21,530 nucleotides of DNA from DATHYZ01 sp035458865. GTDB taxonomy: Bacteria > Chloroflexota > Limnocylindria > Limnocylindrales > CSP1-4. The stretch spans positions 1-21,530 of the forward strand of contig DATHYZ010000241.1 of NCBI GenBank assembly GCA_035458865.1. Direction: 5' to 3'. The position numbers and the translations under genes were made by a program. This document shows, piece by piece, positions 7,241 to 13,257 of the stretch (the stretch's first letter is position 1; each line of letters opens with the position of its first letter). Under the pieces are notes generated by a model, which saw only the letters and a list, made by a program, of their open reading frames with translations, was not told the DNA's origin and ran no database searches.

Positions 7241-7786
7241 GTGGCGCGCCGCCGCAAGGTCACCTACCCGCCTCCCAAGACCGCCACCAAGCGGGCGCCG
7301 TCGCCGCTCGGCGCGGCAGATCCGCGGTCATCCGCCAGCCGGACCGTGGTGTCGATCAACCCCGAGGCCATCATCGGGCGCGCCTCGATCGGGCTCGGTG
7401 ACCGGGTCCGGATCCTGAGCGGCCTGTACGAGGGCGAAGCCGCGATCGTCGAGACGGTCCCGAGCGGGGTCATCCCCGCGGCGATGGTCCGGACCGAATC
7501 GGGCCGAGCGCGCCGAGCCCGCACGTCCGACCTGGAGCCACTGCCGCCGGCTCGTGCCCCGGACACCGCGCCCGACCCCGCGGCGGCAGCCGCGCCGGCG
7601 CCGGCCCCGGTGGTCCAGCCGGATCCTGCCTCGAGCGCAGCAGCCGAGCCCGCGCCTGCTCCCTCGGCCGCACCCGCTCATGCTCAGGCGCCCGTGACGG
7701 GAGCGCCATCCGCCCAGAGGACCGCGGCCAAGGCCCAGCCCAGGCGCAAGACCGGGGTCACGCCGAAGGATCCGACGGCCTCCTAG
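7241..7786 (+). CDS. Small protein with KOW/SH3-like domain and Ala/Pro-rich tail
   Basis: From the GTG, 181 residues in three parts. First is a basic N-terminus (MARRRKVTYPPPKTATKRAP, 1-20). Then comes a compact beta-rich segment around residues 48-105 (GLGDRVRILSGLYEGEAAIV, then ETVPSGVIPAAMVRTESG), which resembles a KOW-type SH3-like barrel as found in NusG and ribosomal proteins. Last is a low-complexity Ala/Pro tail (about 105-165) ending in a basic RKTGVTPKDPTAS. The fold suggests RNA or ribosome binding, but this is inference from a short motif. No ribosome binding site precedes the GTG, so expression probably depends on the abutting upstream ORF. Confidence 0.7.
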   Translation: MARRRKVTYPPPKTATKRAPSPLGAADPRSSASRTVVSINPEAIIGRASIGLGDRVRILSGLYEGEAAIVETVPSGVIPAAMVRTESGRARRARTSDLEPLPPARAPDTAPDPAAAAAPAPAPVVQPDPASSAAAEPAPAPSAAPAHAQAPVTGAPSAQRTAAKAQPRRKTGVTPKDPTAS

Positions 7787-7806
7787 GCCACCTTGATGGA
7801 CGCGAT

Positions 7807-7830
7807 CGGTCTCCCGTTCGCCAGGGACCG
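7807..7830 (+). terminator. Weak hairpin after the KOW-like gene
   Basis: CGGTCTC pairs with GGGACCG (7 bp, one G-U pair) around a 10-nt loop, 20 nt past the stop. It has no T-run. It could be a terminator for the KOW-like gene. Confidence 0.25.
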
Positions 7831-7840
7831 GCGAGGCGCA

Positions 7841-7846
7841 TAGACT
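7841..7846 (+). promoter_or_regulatory. Possible -10 (TAGACT)
   Basis: TAGACT matches TANNNT, with TTCGCC 18 nt upstream as a poor -35. It would serve the small ORF at 7882-8250 if that is real. Confidence 0.3.
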
Positions 7847-7881
7847 CCGCCAGCCCCAGTCGACTCGTCGACGGCACGTCC

Positions 7882-8250
7882 GTGCCGCGGATCTGCCGGG
7901 GATGGGGGTTCCGCGATGACCATCGGGATGTCGTCCGGCTGCGGGCCGGGAAGTTCGAGCGGCCGCTGCCGCCATCGGGAGATCGGGGCCGGAGCTTGAG
8001 CCTGGGATGGGCCGTGGCATTCCTGGCCTGGATGTCCGCAGCCGACCGCCGCTCCGGACCGGCCGCCGACACGGAGGAGCTTCCGCCGATCAAGCCCGGC
8101 GCCTGGGCATCCTGGGCGAGCGGCCCGATCCCGGCCGGAACCGACCACGAGGACACCGGCCATCCCTGCCGGATGCCGGATGGACGGATGGGCCGGGTCG
8201 CAGCGGTCCTCTCCGACGGGGAGTGGATCCTGGTCTGCCGGGCGGCCTGA
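7882..8250 (+). CDS. Possible small hypothetical protein
   Basis: An open frame of 122 codons from a GTG at 7882. Only the second half looks coding. From about 8060 the codons are mostly G/C-ending and give a plausible peptide (TEELPPIKPGAWASWASGP, then GHPCRMPDGRMGRVAAVLSD, then GEWILVCRAA). The start is uncertain: GTG 7882, TTG 7996 and ATG 8032 are all possible, none with a good ribosome binding site. I do not recognise a family. It has Cys in two short motifs and no signal or membrane segment. Confidence 0.35.
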   Translation: MPRICRGWGFRDDHRDVVRLRAGKFERPLPPSGDRGRSLSLGWAVAFLAWMSAADRRSGPAADTEELPPIKPGAWASWASGPIPAGTDHEDTGHPCRMPDGRMGRVAAVLSDGEWILVCRAA

Positions 8251-8535
8251 GCACCATCGCCCGATCCGACCCGGCCGATCGAGGGTACCTCGGCGTCGGG
8301 CGGCCCTGATAGCGGATCCTGCCCATGGCTCAGCCCGAGGCACCCGGAGCGTAGACGACCCGGGACGGCTCAGGTCGGCGGCCTCCACCGGGATCCGTGC
8401 GGGCACGTCTGGCGCTCCCGATCGCGTGACGGTCGCTCGGGATGGGACCGCCAGCATGCTCGGTCCCCGCGGTGGCGAGCCACGCTCGCAGCTCGAGTCG
8501 GGGGCCGCGGGCCAACCCCGGCCGAGACACCGCTG
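8251..8535. other. Intergenic stretch with nothing recognised
   Basis: About 285 bases between the small ORF and the PAP2 promoter. Open frames on both strands lack starts with ribosome binding sites and consistent codon bias. No repeat, tRNA or strong hairpin was found by eye. Confidence 0.5.
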
Positions 8536-8541
8536 TATCGT
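8536..8541 (+). promoter_or_regulatory. -10 element (TATCGT) for the PAP2-like gene
   Basis: TATCGT fits TANNNT and lies exactly 6 nt before the ATG at 8548, predicting a transcript that begins at that ATG. No clear -35 is present. Confidence 0.45.
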
Positions 8542-8547
8542 CCGGCC

Positions 8548-8595
8548 ATGTCCGTCGACCCTGGGCGCGTACCGGCCGGCCTGACCGTCCGATGA
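8548..8595 (+). CDS. 15-codon upstream ORF, probably leaderless, coupled to the PAP2-like gene
   Basis: Encodes MSVDPGRVPAGLTVR. Its TGA overlaps the ATG of the PAP2-like gene as ATGA. The preceding -10 leaves no room for a ribosome binding site, so it would be read from a leaderless mRNA. The PAP2-like ATG also lacks a ribosome binding site, so reinitiation after this ORF is a reasonable way for it to be translated. Confidence 0.4.
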   Translation: MSVDPGRVPAGLTVR

Positions 8596-9530
8596 CCGAC
8601 CGCTACGCGCTTCGACTTCGCCGTCCCCGCTTCACCGGGCGGGCCACGCCGCTCGTCACCCGCGGCCAGAGCATCCGTCGGCTCGTCGCCCTGGCGGTGC
8701 TGTCCGGGGTGGTGGCAGCGCTGGTCTGGTACGGCACGACCCAGACCCTCGTCGGCCAGCAACTCGCCGACGTCATCCTCTATGGACGGTTCACCGCCGA
8801 CCCGGACGTCATCCGGGCCGCCAACGAGGCGCTCGCCGTCGTCGGCCTGACGTCGGCCGCGATCACCGCCCTCGGCCTGCTCACGATCGCCCTGGCGCAC
8901 GGGGGCGTCGGGCTCGCGCTCGCGGGCCTGGCGGTGCTCGTCGGGGCGAACCTCACGAGCTTCGCCCTGAAGGCCAACCTGGATCGTCCGGACCTGCTGG
9001 GCAGCCTCGCCTACGCCTTCGGCAACAGCTTCCCGAGCGGCACCGTGACGCTCGCCGCCTCGATCGGCTTCGTGGCCGTGCTCGTCGTTCCCCGGCGGAT
9101 CCGCACGCCAACAGCGATCCTCGGAGCTGCCGGGGTGGCCATCGTCGGGGCGAGCACGATCGTCGCCGGCTGGCACCGACTGGCCGACGTCGTGGGGGCG
9201 ATCCTCATCTCCCTCGCCTGGGCCTCGATCGCCGCGGCGGCCCTGGCGCTGGCCCAGGGCTGGATGCCCCGGCGAACCTGGGGTCGCGGCGCCGGCGGCC
9301 GGGTGGTCGGGGTCGTGGCCGTCGTCGGGGTCGTGGCCGTCGCTGGCGGCGCCGTGGGGATCGCCATCCTGTTCGCCGAGGAGCAGTGGCTGGTCGAGGC
9401 GCTCGGCGGGCGGGCCTCCATGGCCGGCCCGTTCGCCGCCGCCCTGGCCATCGCGGTCGGGACGGCCCTCGTCGCGTTCGCGGCCTACGTCCGAGCGATG
9501 CGTGGCATCGCCCTCGAGCTGCCGGGTTGA
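8592..9530 (+). CDS. PAP2-superfamily-like integral membrane protein with altered catalytic motifs
   Basis: A 312-residue membrane protein with about seven hydrophobic segments, near residues 31-48, 83-102, 107-125, 153-166, 175-192, 200-221 and 236-262, plus a last one at 278-300. PAP2 phosphatases remove phosphate from lipid or undecaprenyl phosphates. The three PAP2 motifs are recognisable but changed. Motif 1 is KANLDRPD (127-134), with the RP pair shifted. Motif 2 is SFPSGT (146-151), where the family has PSGH with a catalytic His. Motif 3 is STIVAGWHRLAD (188-199), keeping His and Asp but lacking the Arg of SR. The enzyme may therefore be inactive or use a different chemistry. The start at 8592 is set by the ATGA overlap with the upstream ORF and the MTDRYALRLRRPRF N-terminus. 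The next gene is convergent. Confidence 0.8.
   Translation: MTDRYALRLRRPRFTGRATPLVTRGQSIRRLVALAVLSGVVAALVWYGTTQTLVGQQLADVILYGRFTADPDVIRAANEALAVVGLTSAAITALGLLTIALAHGGVGLALAGLAVLVGANLTSFALKANLDRPDLLGSLAYAFGNSFPSGTVTLAASIGFVAVLVVPRRIRTPTAILGAAGVAIVGASTIVAGWHRLADVVGAILISLAWASIAAAALALAQGWMPRRTWGRGAGGRVVGVVAVVGVVAVAGGAVGIAILFAEEQWLVEALGGRASMAGPFAAALAIAVGTALVAFAAYVRAMRGIALELPG
9306..9341 (+). repeat. Perfect 18-bp tandem duplication inside the PAP2-like gene
   Basis: GTCGGGGTCGTGGCCGTC occurs twice in a row (9306-9323 and 9324-9341). In frame it duplicates the hexapeptide VGVVAV within a hydrophobic segment at about residues 239-250. It lengthens a membrane helix without breaking the frame. Confidence 0.75.
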
Positions 9531-9567
9531 CGGACCCGCCCGATCCGGCCCACCGACGGGGACGACC

Positions 9568-10056
9568 TCAGCCGGTCGCGACCGGCCTGCGGCTGGCGAC
9601 GACGGGGAGCTCGATGATCGTGCGGATCTCGTCCGGCGGCGTCTCCGGCCCGCTGAGATAGACCTCGCGGGGCGGACCGGCCGGAGCGTATCCGTGCTCG
9701 ACGAGCCAGGTCGTCATCGATCCGTACGCGGCCCCGACGGTGTCGTACGGCCCCACGTGGAGCAGGGTCGCGAACTCGCCGGCGGGCAACTCGTGGAAGC
9801 TCCAGCCGGCCGGTGGGTCGACCGCCCGGTGCACCGGGGCGCAGATCTCGATCTCCATCGGCTCGTCGTCGACCAGAAGCTCGTGGTAGATGACGAACGG
9901 CGGACCCTTCGGCTCGATCCCATGACTCGCCAGGAACCCATAGACCTCGCCGAAGGCCGAGCTCATGACCCGGGGCAGCTCTGAGACCAGGGCCGGCAGC
10001 CGCTTCGACACGACCCGGGCGGCCTCGCGCCGCCCGACCTTGACCTCGCGCTCCAT
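9568..10056 (-). CDS. GyrI-like / AraC-effector-binding-domain protein
   Basis: A 162-residue stand-alone GyrI-like small-molecule-binding protein. Two-fold SHS2-type halves are visible: an N-terminal strand-helix unit (SSAFGEVYGFLASHGIEPKG), the strand with the conserved acidic residue in EPMEIEICAPV (65-75), then PAGEFATLLHVGPYDTVGAA, MTTWLVEHGYAPAGPPREVY and a closing TIIELPVV strand. Such domains bind drug-like cations or hydrophobic ligands and are often sensors or sequestering proteins. The ATG at 10056 has an AGGAG binding site 8 nt upstream. It lies 131 bp after TetR-1 on the same strand. The resistance-like neighbourhood suggests ligand capture, but this is inference. Confidence 0.85.
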   Translation of the reverse strand: MEREVKVGRREAARVVSKRLPALVSELPRVMSSAFGEVYGFLASHGIEPKGPPFVIYHELLVDDEPMEIEICAPVHRAVDPPAGWSFHELPAGEFATLLHVGPYDTVGAAYGSMTTWLVEHGYAPAGPPREVYLSGPETPPDEIRTIIELPVVASRRPVATG

Positions 10057-10187
10057 CGATCGGCTCCTCTCGTCCGAGATCCTGTGTGTCGGGACCATGG
10101 TCGGTCCGGCGGCCGCGTCGGACCAGAGTCCTTCGGCGTGACTGTGCGGCCGTCCGTCGGCCGGGACGCTGCGCCGGTCGAGCCGGA

Positions 10188-10856
10188 TCAGGGCTCGAGC
10201 GGGAGGAGTCGCTCCAGGCCGTCGAGGATGATGTCGAGCCCGAACTCGAAATCCAGCAACTGCTCGCCCGGCACCGCCATCGCCATCTCGGCCATCGCCA
10301 TGAGGTTCGGGTAGTCGCCCTCGAACGCGACGCGCGCTGTCGCGGCTGCCTCCGGCCACTCCGCGGTGGTGATGGGCCAGGCCGATTCCTGAAGGGCGAA
10401 CCCATAGGTATGGCTGTCCAGGGCCGTGAGGGCCCGGGCGATCGTCAATGGTCGGAAGCCGGCCCGGCGCAGGACGCCGACGACCTCGTCGAGGTAGCGA
10501 AGGCGGGCAGGCCCGGGATGGGTCCGCGATTCGAGCACGGCGCCGGCCCACGGATGGCGGAGGAGCGCGGCGTGGGCCGAGATCGCGCTGCGGCGGATCT
10601 CGTCGCGCCAGGGACCCAGGCCGGCCGGGGCGTCGAACTCGGCGGTGATGCGGTCGGCCATGCCGTCGAGGAGATCGTCCTTGTCGGCGACATGGTTGTA
10701 GAGGGACATGGCCTCGACGCCGAGCGTGCGGCCGAGCTTCCGCATGCTGATGGCCTCGATGCCCTGCTCGTCGGCGAGCGCGATGGCCGCCTGCACGATC
10801 CGGTCGCGCGTCAGGGGCAGTCGGCGCTTCGGCTGCTGGCCGGTTCCCTTTGGCAT
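10188..10856 (-). CDS. TetR-family repressor (TetR-1)
   Basis: A 222-residue regulator. The N-terminal helix-turn-helix is clear: LTRDRIVQAAIALADEQGIE (15-34), then ISMRKLGRTLGVEAMSLYNH (36-55) and VADKDDLLDGMADRI. The C-terminal region (WRDEIRRSAISAHAALLRHP, LTALDSHTYGFALQES, FEFGLDIILDGLERLL) resembles the all-helical TetR C-terminal ligand domain type. The ATG at 10856 is preferred because GGAG stands 6 nt upstream. An ATG four codons earlier (10868) is in frame but has no binding site. It is divergent from the dehydrogenase operon, and palindromes between the two genes are probable binding sites, so it likely represses both that operon and itself. The effector is unknown. Confidence 0.92.
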   Translation of the reverse strand: MPKGTGQQPKRRLPLTRDRIVQAAIALADEQGIEAISMRKLGRTLGVEAMSLYNHVADKDDLLDGMADRITAEFDAPAGLGPWRDEIRRSAISAHAALLRHPWAGAVLESRTHPGPARLRYLDEVVGVLRRAGFRPLTIARALTALDSHTYGFALQESAWPITTAEWPEAAATARVAFEGDYPNLMAMAEMAMAVPGEQLLDFEFGLDIILDGLERLLPLEP

Positions 10857-10878
10857 CTCTCGCTCCATGGGGCTTGAC

Positions 10879-10897
10879 AGACTTACAGTGTAGGTCT
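10879..10897. promoter_or_regulatory. Operator candidate 1 for TetR-1
   Basis: AGACTTAC-AGT-GTAGGTCT is a 19-bp inverted repeat with one mismatch per arm pair. It spans the 17-bp spacer and touches the last base of the -35 and the first base of the -10, so a bound repressor would exclude RNA polymerase. It shares the core CTTACAGTGTA with operator candidate 2. Confidence 0.65.
10887..10892 (-). promoter_or_regulatory. Possible -10 (TACACT) for TetR-1
   Basis: TACACT on the minus strand fits TANNNT and lies inside operator candidate 1, consistent with autorepression. The -35 region (GTACGA, 17 nt upstream) is poor. Confidence 0.35.
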
Positions 10898-10911
10898 AGG
10901 CTGCTTACATC

Positions 10912-10928
10912 GTACACTTACAGTGTAC
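10912..10928. promoter_or_regulatory. Operator candidate 2 for TetR-1
   Basis: GTACACT-TAC-AGTGTAC is a perfect inverted repeat with 7-bp arms, just downstream of the expected RNA start. A related half-site, CTTACATCGTA, lies immediately upstream (10903-10913), so the region may bind two or more dimers. Confidence 0.7.
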
Positions 10929-10961
10929 ACCCAGAAGCGAGACGACAGCGAGGTCACACCG

Positions 10962-11942
10962 ATGGCAGCCACGATGCAGGCGATCGTCCAGGATCGCTAC
11001 GGTCCCCTGGAGGAGGTCCTCCAGGTCGCCGAGGTCGATCGCCCGACGCCGACCGAGGGGCAGGTCCTCGTTCGGGTCCGGGCTGCCTCGATCCACGTCG
11101 GCGATGTCTTCATGGCCCGTGGCGTGCCCTACCTCTTCCGCCCGCTCTACGGCCTGCGGCGACCCAAGATCCGCGTTCCGGGGACGGACCTCGCCGGCAC
11201 GGTCGAGGCCGTCGGGCCTGGTGTCACGCAGTTCCGGTCCGGAGACGCGGTCCTCGGCTGGAGCACCGGCGCCTTCGCCGAGTACGCCGTCGTGACCGAG
11301 GACGCGCTGGTCGCCAAACCCGATGGCATCTCGTTCGACCAGGCGGCTGCGCTCGGGGTCTCGGCGATGACCGCGCTCCAGGCGCTCCGGGATCACCTCG
11401 CGGTCGGTCCCGGCCAGCACGTCCTCGTCATCGGAGCGTCCGGTGGGGTGGGGACGTTCGCCGTCCAGCTCGCCAAGGCGTTCGGGGCCGAGGTGACCGC
11501 CGTGTGCAGCTCGCGGAACGTCGACCTGGTCCGCTCCATCGGCGCCGACCATGTCGTGGACTACACCCGGGAGGACTACCGGGCCGGCGGCCCGCGCTAC
11601 GACCGGATCCTCGACAACGTCGGCAACCACCCGATGGCGTCGGTCCGGCGGACCCTCCGGCCGGGCGGGCTGCTGCTGTCCAACGGGGCGCCGGTCGGCG
11701 GCTGGGTCGGTGGTGTCGAGAACGTCGCCCGGGCGGCCCTGGCATCGATCTTCGACCGCCGCCAGGCCAGGCCCTTCATGTCCACCCCCACGGCCGAGGA
11801 TCTCCGGGCGCTCCTCGACCTTGCTGCGGCCGGGACGATCCGACCGGTCCTCGACCGCACATTCCCGCTCAGCGAAGGCGCCCGCGCGATGGCCCATGTG
11901 GGACAGGGACACGCTCGGGGGACATCCGTCCTCTCGGTGTAG
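10962..11942 (+). CDS. Zinc-independent medium-chain dehydrogenase (NADPH:quinone reductase-like)
   Basis: A 326-residue MDR-superfamily oxidoreductase, probably NAD(P)H-dependent reduction of a quinone, enone or aldehyde. The N-terminal GroES-like half has PTPTEGQVLVRVRAASIHVG (28-47) and VPGTDLAGTVEAVGPGVTQF (72-91). The Rossmann half has VLVIGASGGVGTFAVQLAKA (154-173), with the nucleotide loop GASGGVG. The C-terminus (PVLDRTFPLSEGARAM) is typical. The zinc-binding Cys and His residues of alcohol dehydrogenases are not present. The ATG at 10962 has GAGG 8 nt upstream. An in-frame GTG at 10923 lies inside the operator and is unlikely. It is first gene of a two-gene unit, 15 bp before the F420-type reductase, and probably controlled by TetR-1. 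Confidence 0.92.
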   Translation: MAATMQAIVQDRYGPLEEVLQVAEVDRPTPTEGQVLVRVRAASIHVGDVFMARGVPYLFRPLYGLRRPKIRVPGTDLAGTVEAVGPGVTQFRSGDAVLGWSTGAFAEYAVVTEDALVAKPDGISFDQAAALGVSAMTALQALRDHLAVGPGQHVLVIGASGGVGTFAVQLAKAFGAEVTAVCSSRNVDLVRSIGADHVVDYTREDYRAGGPRYDRILDNVGNHPMASVRRTLRPGGLLLSNGAPVGGWVGGVENVARAALASIFDRRQARPFMSTPTAEDLRALLDLAAAGTIRPVLDRTFPLSEGARAMAHVGQGHARGTSVLSV

Positions 11943-11957
11943 GACGGAAGGAGAGAG

Positions 11958-12464
11958 ATGATGATGCTCGAGACGTTGGTGTCGATCGCAGCGATCGGGC
12001 TGACCGCCGTGATCGGCCTCGGGGCCGCATATGTCGTGGGTCTGCGGACGAAGTCGCCGGTGGTCATCCGCCCGCTCGTCTGGTTCAGTCGAAGGTTCAT
12101 CAATCCGCGCCAGATGCGAACCGCAGGGAGACCTGGGGCCTACGCGTCGATCATCCGCCACCGCGGCCGACGGTCGGGCCGGACGTATGAGACACCCGTG
12201 GGCGCCGTGCCGACCGACGACGGGTTCGTCATCGCCCTCCCGTACGGGACTCGGGCCCAGTGGCTGCGAAACGTCCTGGCGGCCGGGTCGGCGACCCTCG
12301 TCAGCGAGGGCGCTGTCCACGAGGTCGACCGGCCGGAGCTCGTGCGGCTGGAGGCGGCCAACGCCTGGTTCCCCGTGGGCGACCAGCGGTCACACCGGTG
12401 GTTCGGCGTGGAGCACTGCCTCCGCCTGCGGGCCGTGCCCGAAGCGGGTCTCCTCGCCCCGTAG
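11958..12464 (+). CDS. Deazaflavin (F420)-dependent nitroreductase/quinone reductase family protein
   Basis: A 168-residue protein of the Ddn-like split-barrel family, which uses F420H2 to reduce quinones, nitro compounds and related substrates. A hydrophobic N-terminal segment (residues 7-28) probably anchors it to the membrane. The family core follows: YASIIRHRGRRSGRTYETPV (62-81), then GFVIALPYGTRAQWLRNVLA (89-108), with the GRRSG and phosphate-contacting basic residues usual for the group. GGAAGGAG precedes three consecutive ATG codons; the first, 11958, is used. It lies 15 bp after the dehydrogenase, so the two are co-transcribed. If functional, the host must make F420, but no biosynthesis gene is in view. 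It ends directly against the convergent TetR-2 gene. Confidence 0.9.
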   Translation: MMMLETLVSIAAIGLTAVIGLGAAYVVGLRTKSPVVIRPLVWFSRRFINPRQMRTAGRPGAYASIIRHRGRRSGRTYETPVGAVPTDDGFVIALPYGTRAQWLRNVLAAGSATLVSEGAVHEVDRPELVRLEAANAWFPVGDQRSHRWFGVEHCLRLRAVPEAGLLAP

Positions 12465-13079
12465 TCAGGCCGTCGGCATCGCCAGGATGGCCTCCAGCGC
12501 CGGGGTCGCTCGGTCGAAGGTGTCGGCGACGACCTCGGCGGGGTCTCTGGCGTCGTCCTGGAGCCAGGCGGCGATCCCCGCTCGCAGGACGGCGACGGTC
12601 GCGTGGGCGACGATGCGGGGCCGCGGATCTGCGTGGAGATCGACGCCCAGGTCGGCTGCGACCTCGGCGGCCAGCGCGTCCTCCCACTGGACCTGGTACG
12701 CGAAGCCCGCAGCCGCCACGGCCGGCTCCCTGGGCCCGACCCGCGCCTCCGCGCGGACGAGCTCGGGCTCGAAGTACGCGCTCGCGAGTGCCACGACCCC
12801 GCGACGAAGAGCCGCGAGCGTCGGCTCTTCCGGCGGGCCCTCGGCGAGGGCCACGTGGAGAGCGGCGAGCTTGCCCTCGGGGTCGACGATGAAGACCTCG
12901 TCCTTGCCGGCGAAGTAGCGGAAGAACGTCCGCCGCGAGACGTTCGCGGCGGCGGCGATGTCGTCGATCGTCGTCGCGGCGTAGCCCCGCTCCTCGAAGA
13001 GGCGCAGGGCCGCCCGCGCCAGGGCGAGCCGGGTCTCCAGCTTCTTGCGCTCGCGCAGGCCCTGGGGGATGGGGTCCAT
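12465..13079 (-). CDS. TetR-family repressor (TetR-2)
   Basis: A 204-residue regulator divergent from the efflux pump. The helix-turn-helix is textbook: LETRLALARAALRLFEERGY (14-33), ATTIDDIAAAANVSRRTFFR (35-54), YFAGKDEVF. The C-terminal domain includes YFEPELVRAE and an acidic WLQDDARDPAEVVADTFDRA segment. The ATG at 13079 lies 6 nt after a -10 hexamer and is probably read from a leaderless mRNA, since no ribosome binding site is possible. Its stop codon abuts the stop of the F420-type gene with zero intervening bases. Likely represses the MFS pump and perhaps itself through the palindrome at 13125-13140. Confidence 0.93.
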   Translation of the reverse strand: MDPIPQGLRERKKLETRLALARAALRLFEERGYAATTIDDIAAAANVSRRTFFRYFAGKDEVFIVDPEGKLAALHVALAEGPPEEPTLAALRRGVVALASAYFEPELVRAEARVGPREPAVAAAGFAYQVQWEDALAAEVAADLGVDLHADPRPRIVAHATVAVLRAGIAAWLQDDARDPAEVVADTFDRATPALEAILAMPTA

Positions 13080-13085
13080 GCCTGC

Positions 13086-13115
13086 ACGCTAGTGGTGACT
13101 GGCCCGGAGTGTCAA
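13086..13115 (-). promoter_or_regulatory. Sigma-70-like promoter of TetR-2, leaderless
   Basis: On the minus strand TTGACA (13115-13110) and TAGCGT (13091-13086) are 18 bp apart. The -10 ends 6 nt before the ATG at 13079, so transcription should begin at the start codon. Confidence 0.7.
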
Positions 13116-13124
13116 GTGCTACTG

Positions 13125-13140
13125 AGTGCCATTTGGCACT
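13125..13140. promoter_or_regulatory. Operator candidate for TetR-2
   Basis: AGTGCCA-TT-TGGCACT is a perfect 16-bp inverted repeat 9 bp upstream of the TetR-2 -35 and about 118 bp before the efflux pump ATG. Outlying GTGC (13116-13119) and GCAC (13145-13148) extend an imperfect dyad. AGTG half-site-like words recur at 13108 and 13115. Confidence 0.65.
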
Positions 13141-13257
13141 AGATGCACGAAACCGGAGGTGCCACCATCGCCTGGCGTCGCGGGTCGCCGGCACGGACAG
13201 GCCGCCGCGACGATGCATCGTCATCGAACGGGTCCGTCACGTCGAAGGAGGCCCGCG

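Larger units (their letters stand above)
10874..10902 (+). promoter_or_regulatory. Sigma-70-like promoter of the dehydrogenase/F420-type reductase operon
   Basis: TTGACA (10874-10879) and TAGGCT (10897-10902) are separated by exactly 17 bp. This is one of the two best promoters in the window. RNA would start near 10909, about 53 nt before the ATG at 10962. The spacer is filled by a TetR-type palindrome. Confidence 0.7.

Noticed and set aside
7137..7401. Leaderless GTG start at 7150, 7 nt after TACCAT, opening an 83-codon frame
   Set aside because: The frame runs out of phase through the KOW-like gene and gives an Arg/His/Pro-rich peptide; the ATG at 7187 with a ribosome binding site explains the region better.
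7187..7786. Amber recoding, such as pyrrolysine insertion, at 7238-7240
   Set aside because: Other genes in the window end in TAG normally and no decoding element is seen; reinitiation or mutation is simpler.
10905..12320. A 471-codon minus-strand frame opposite the dehydrogenase operon
   Set aside because: It runs through the operator region and into the next gene and has no domain; the sense genes are clear.
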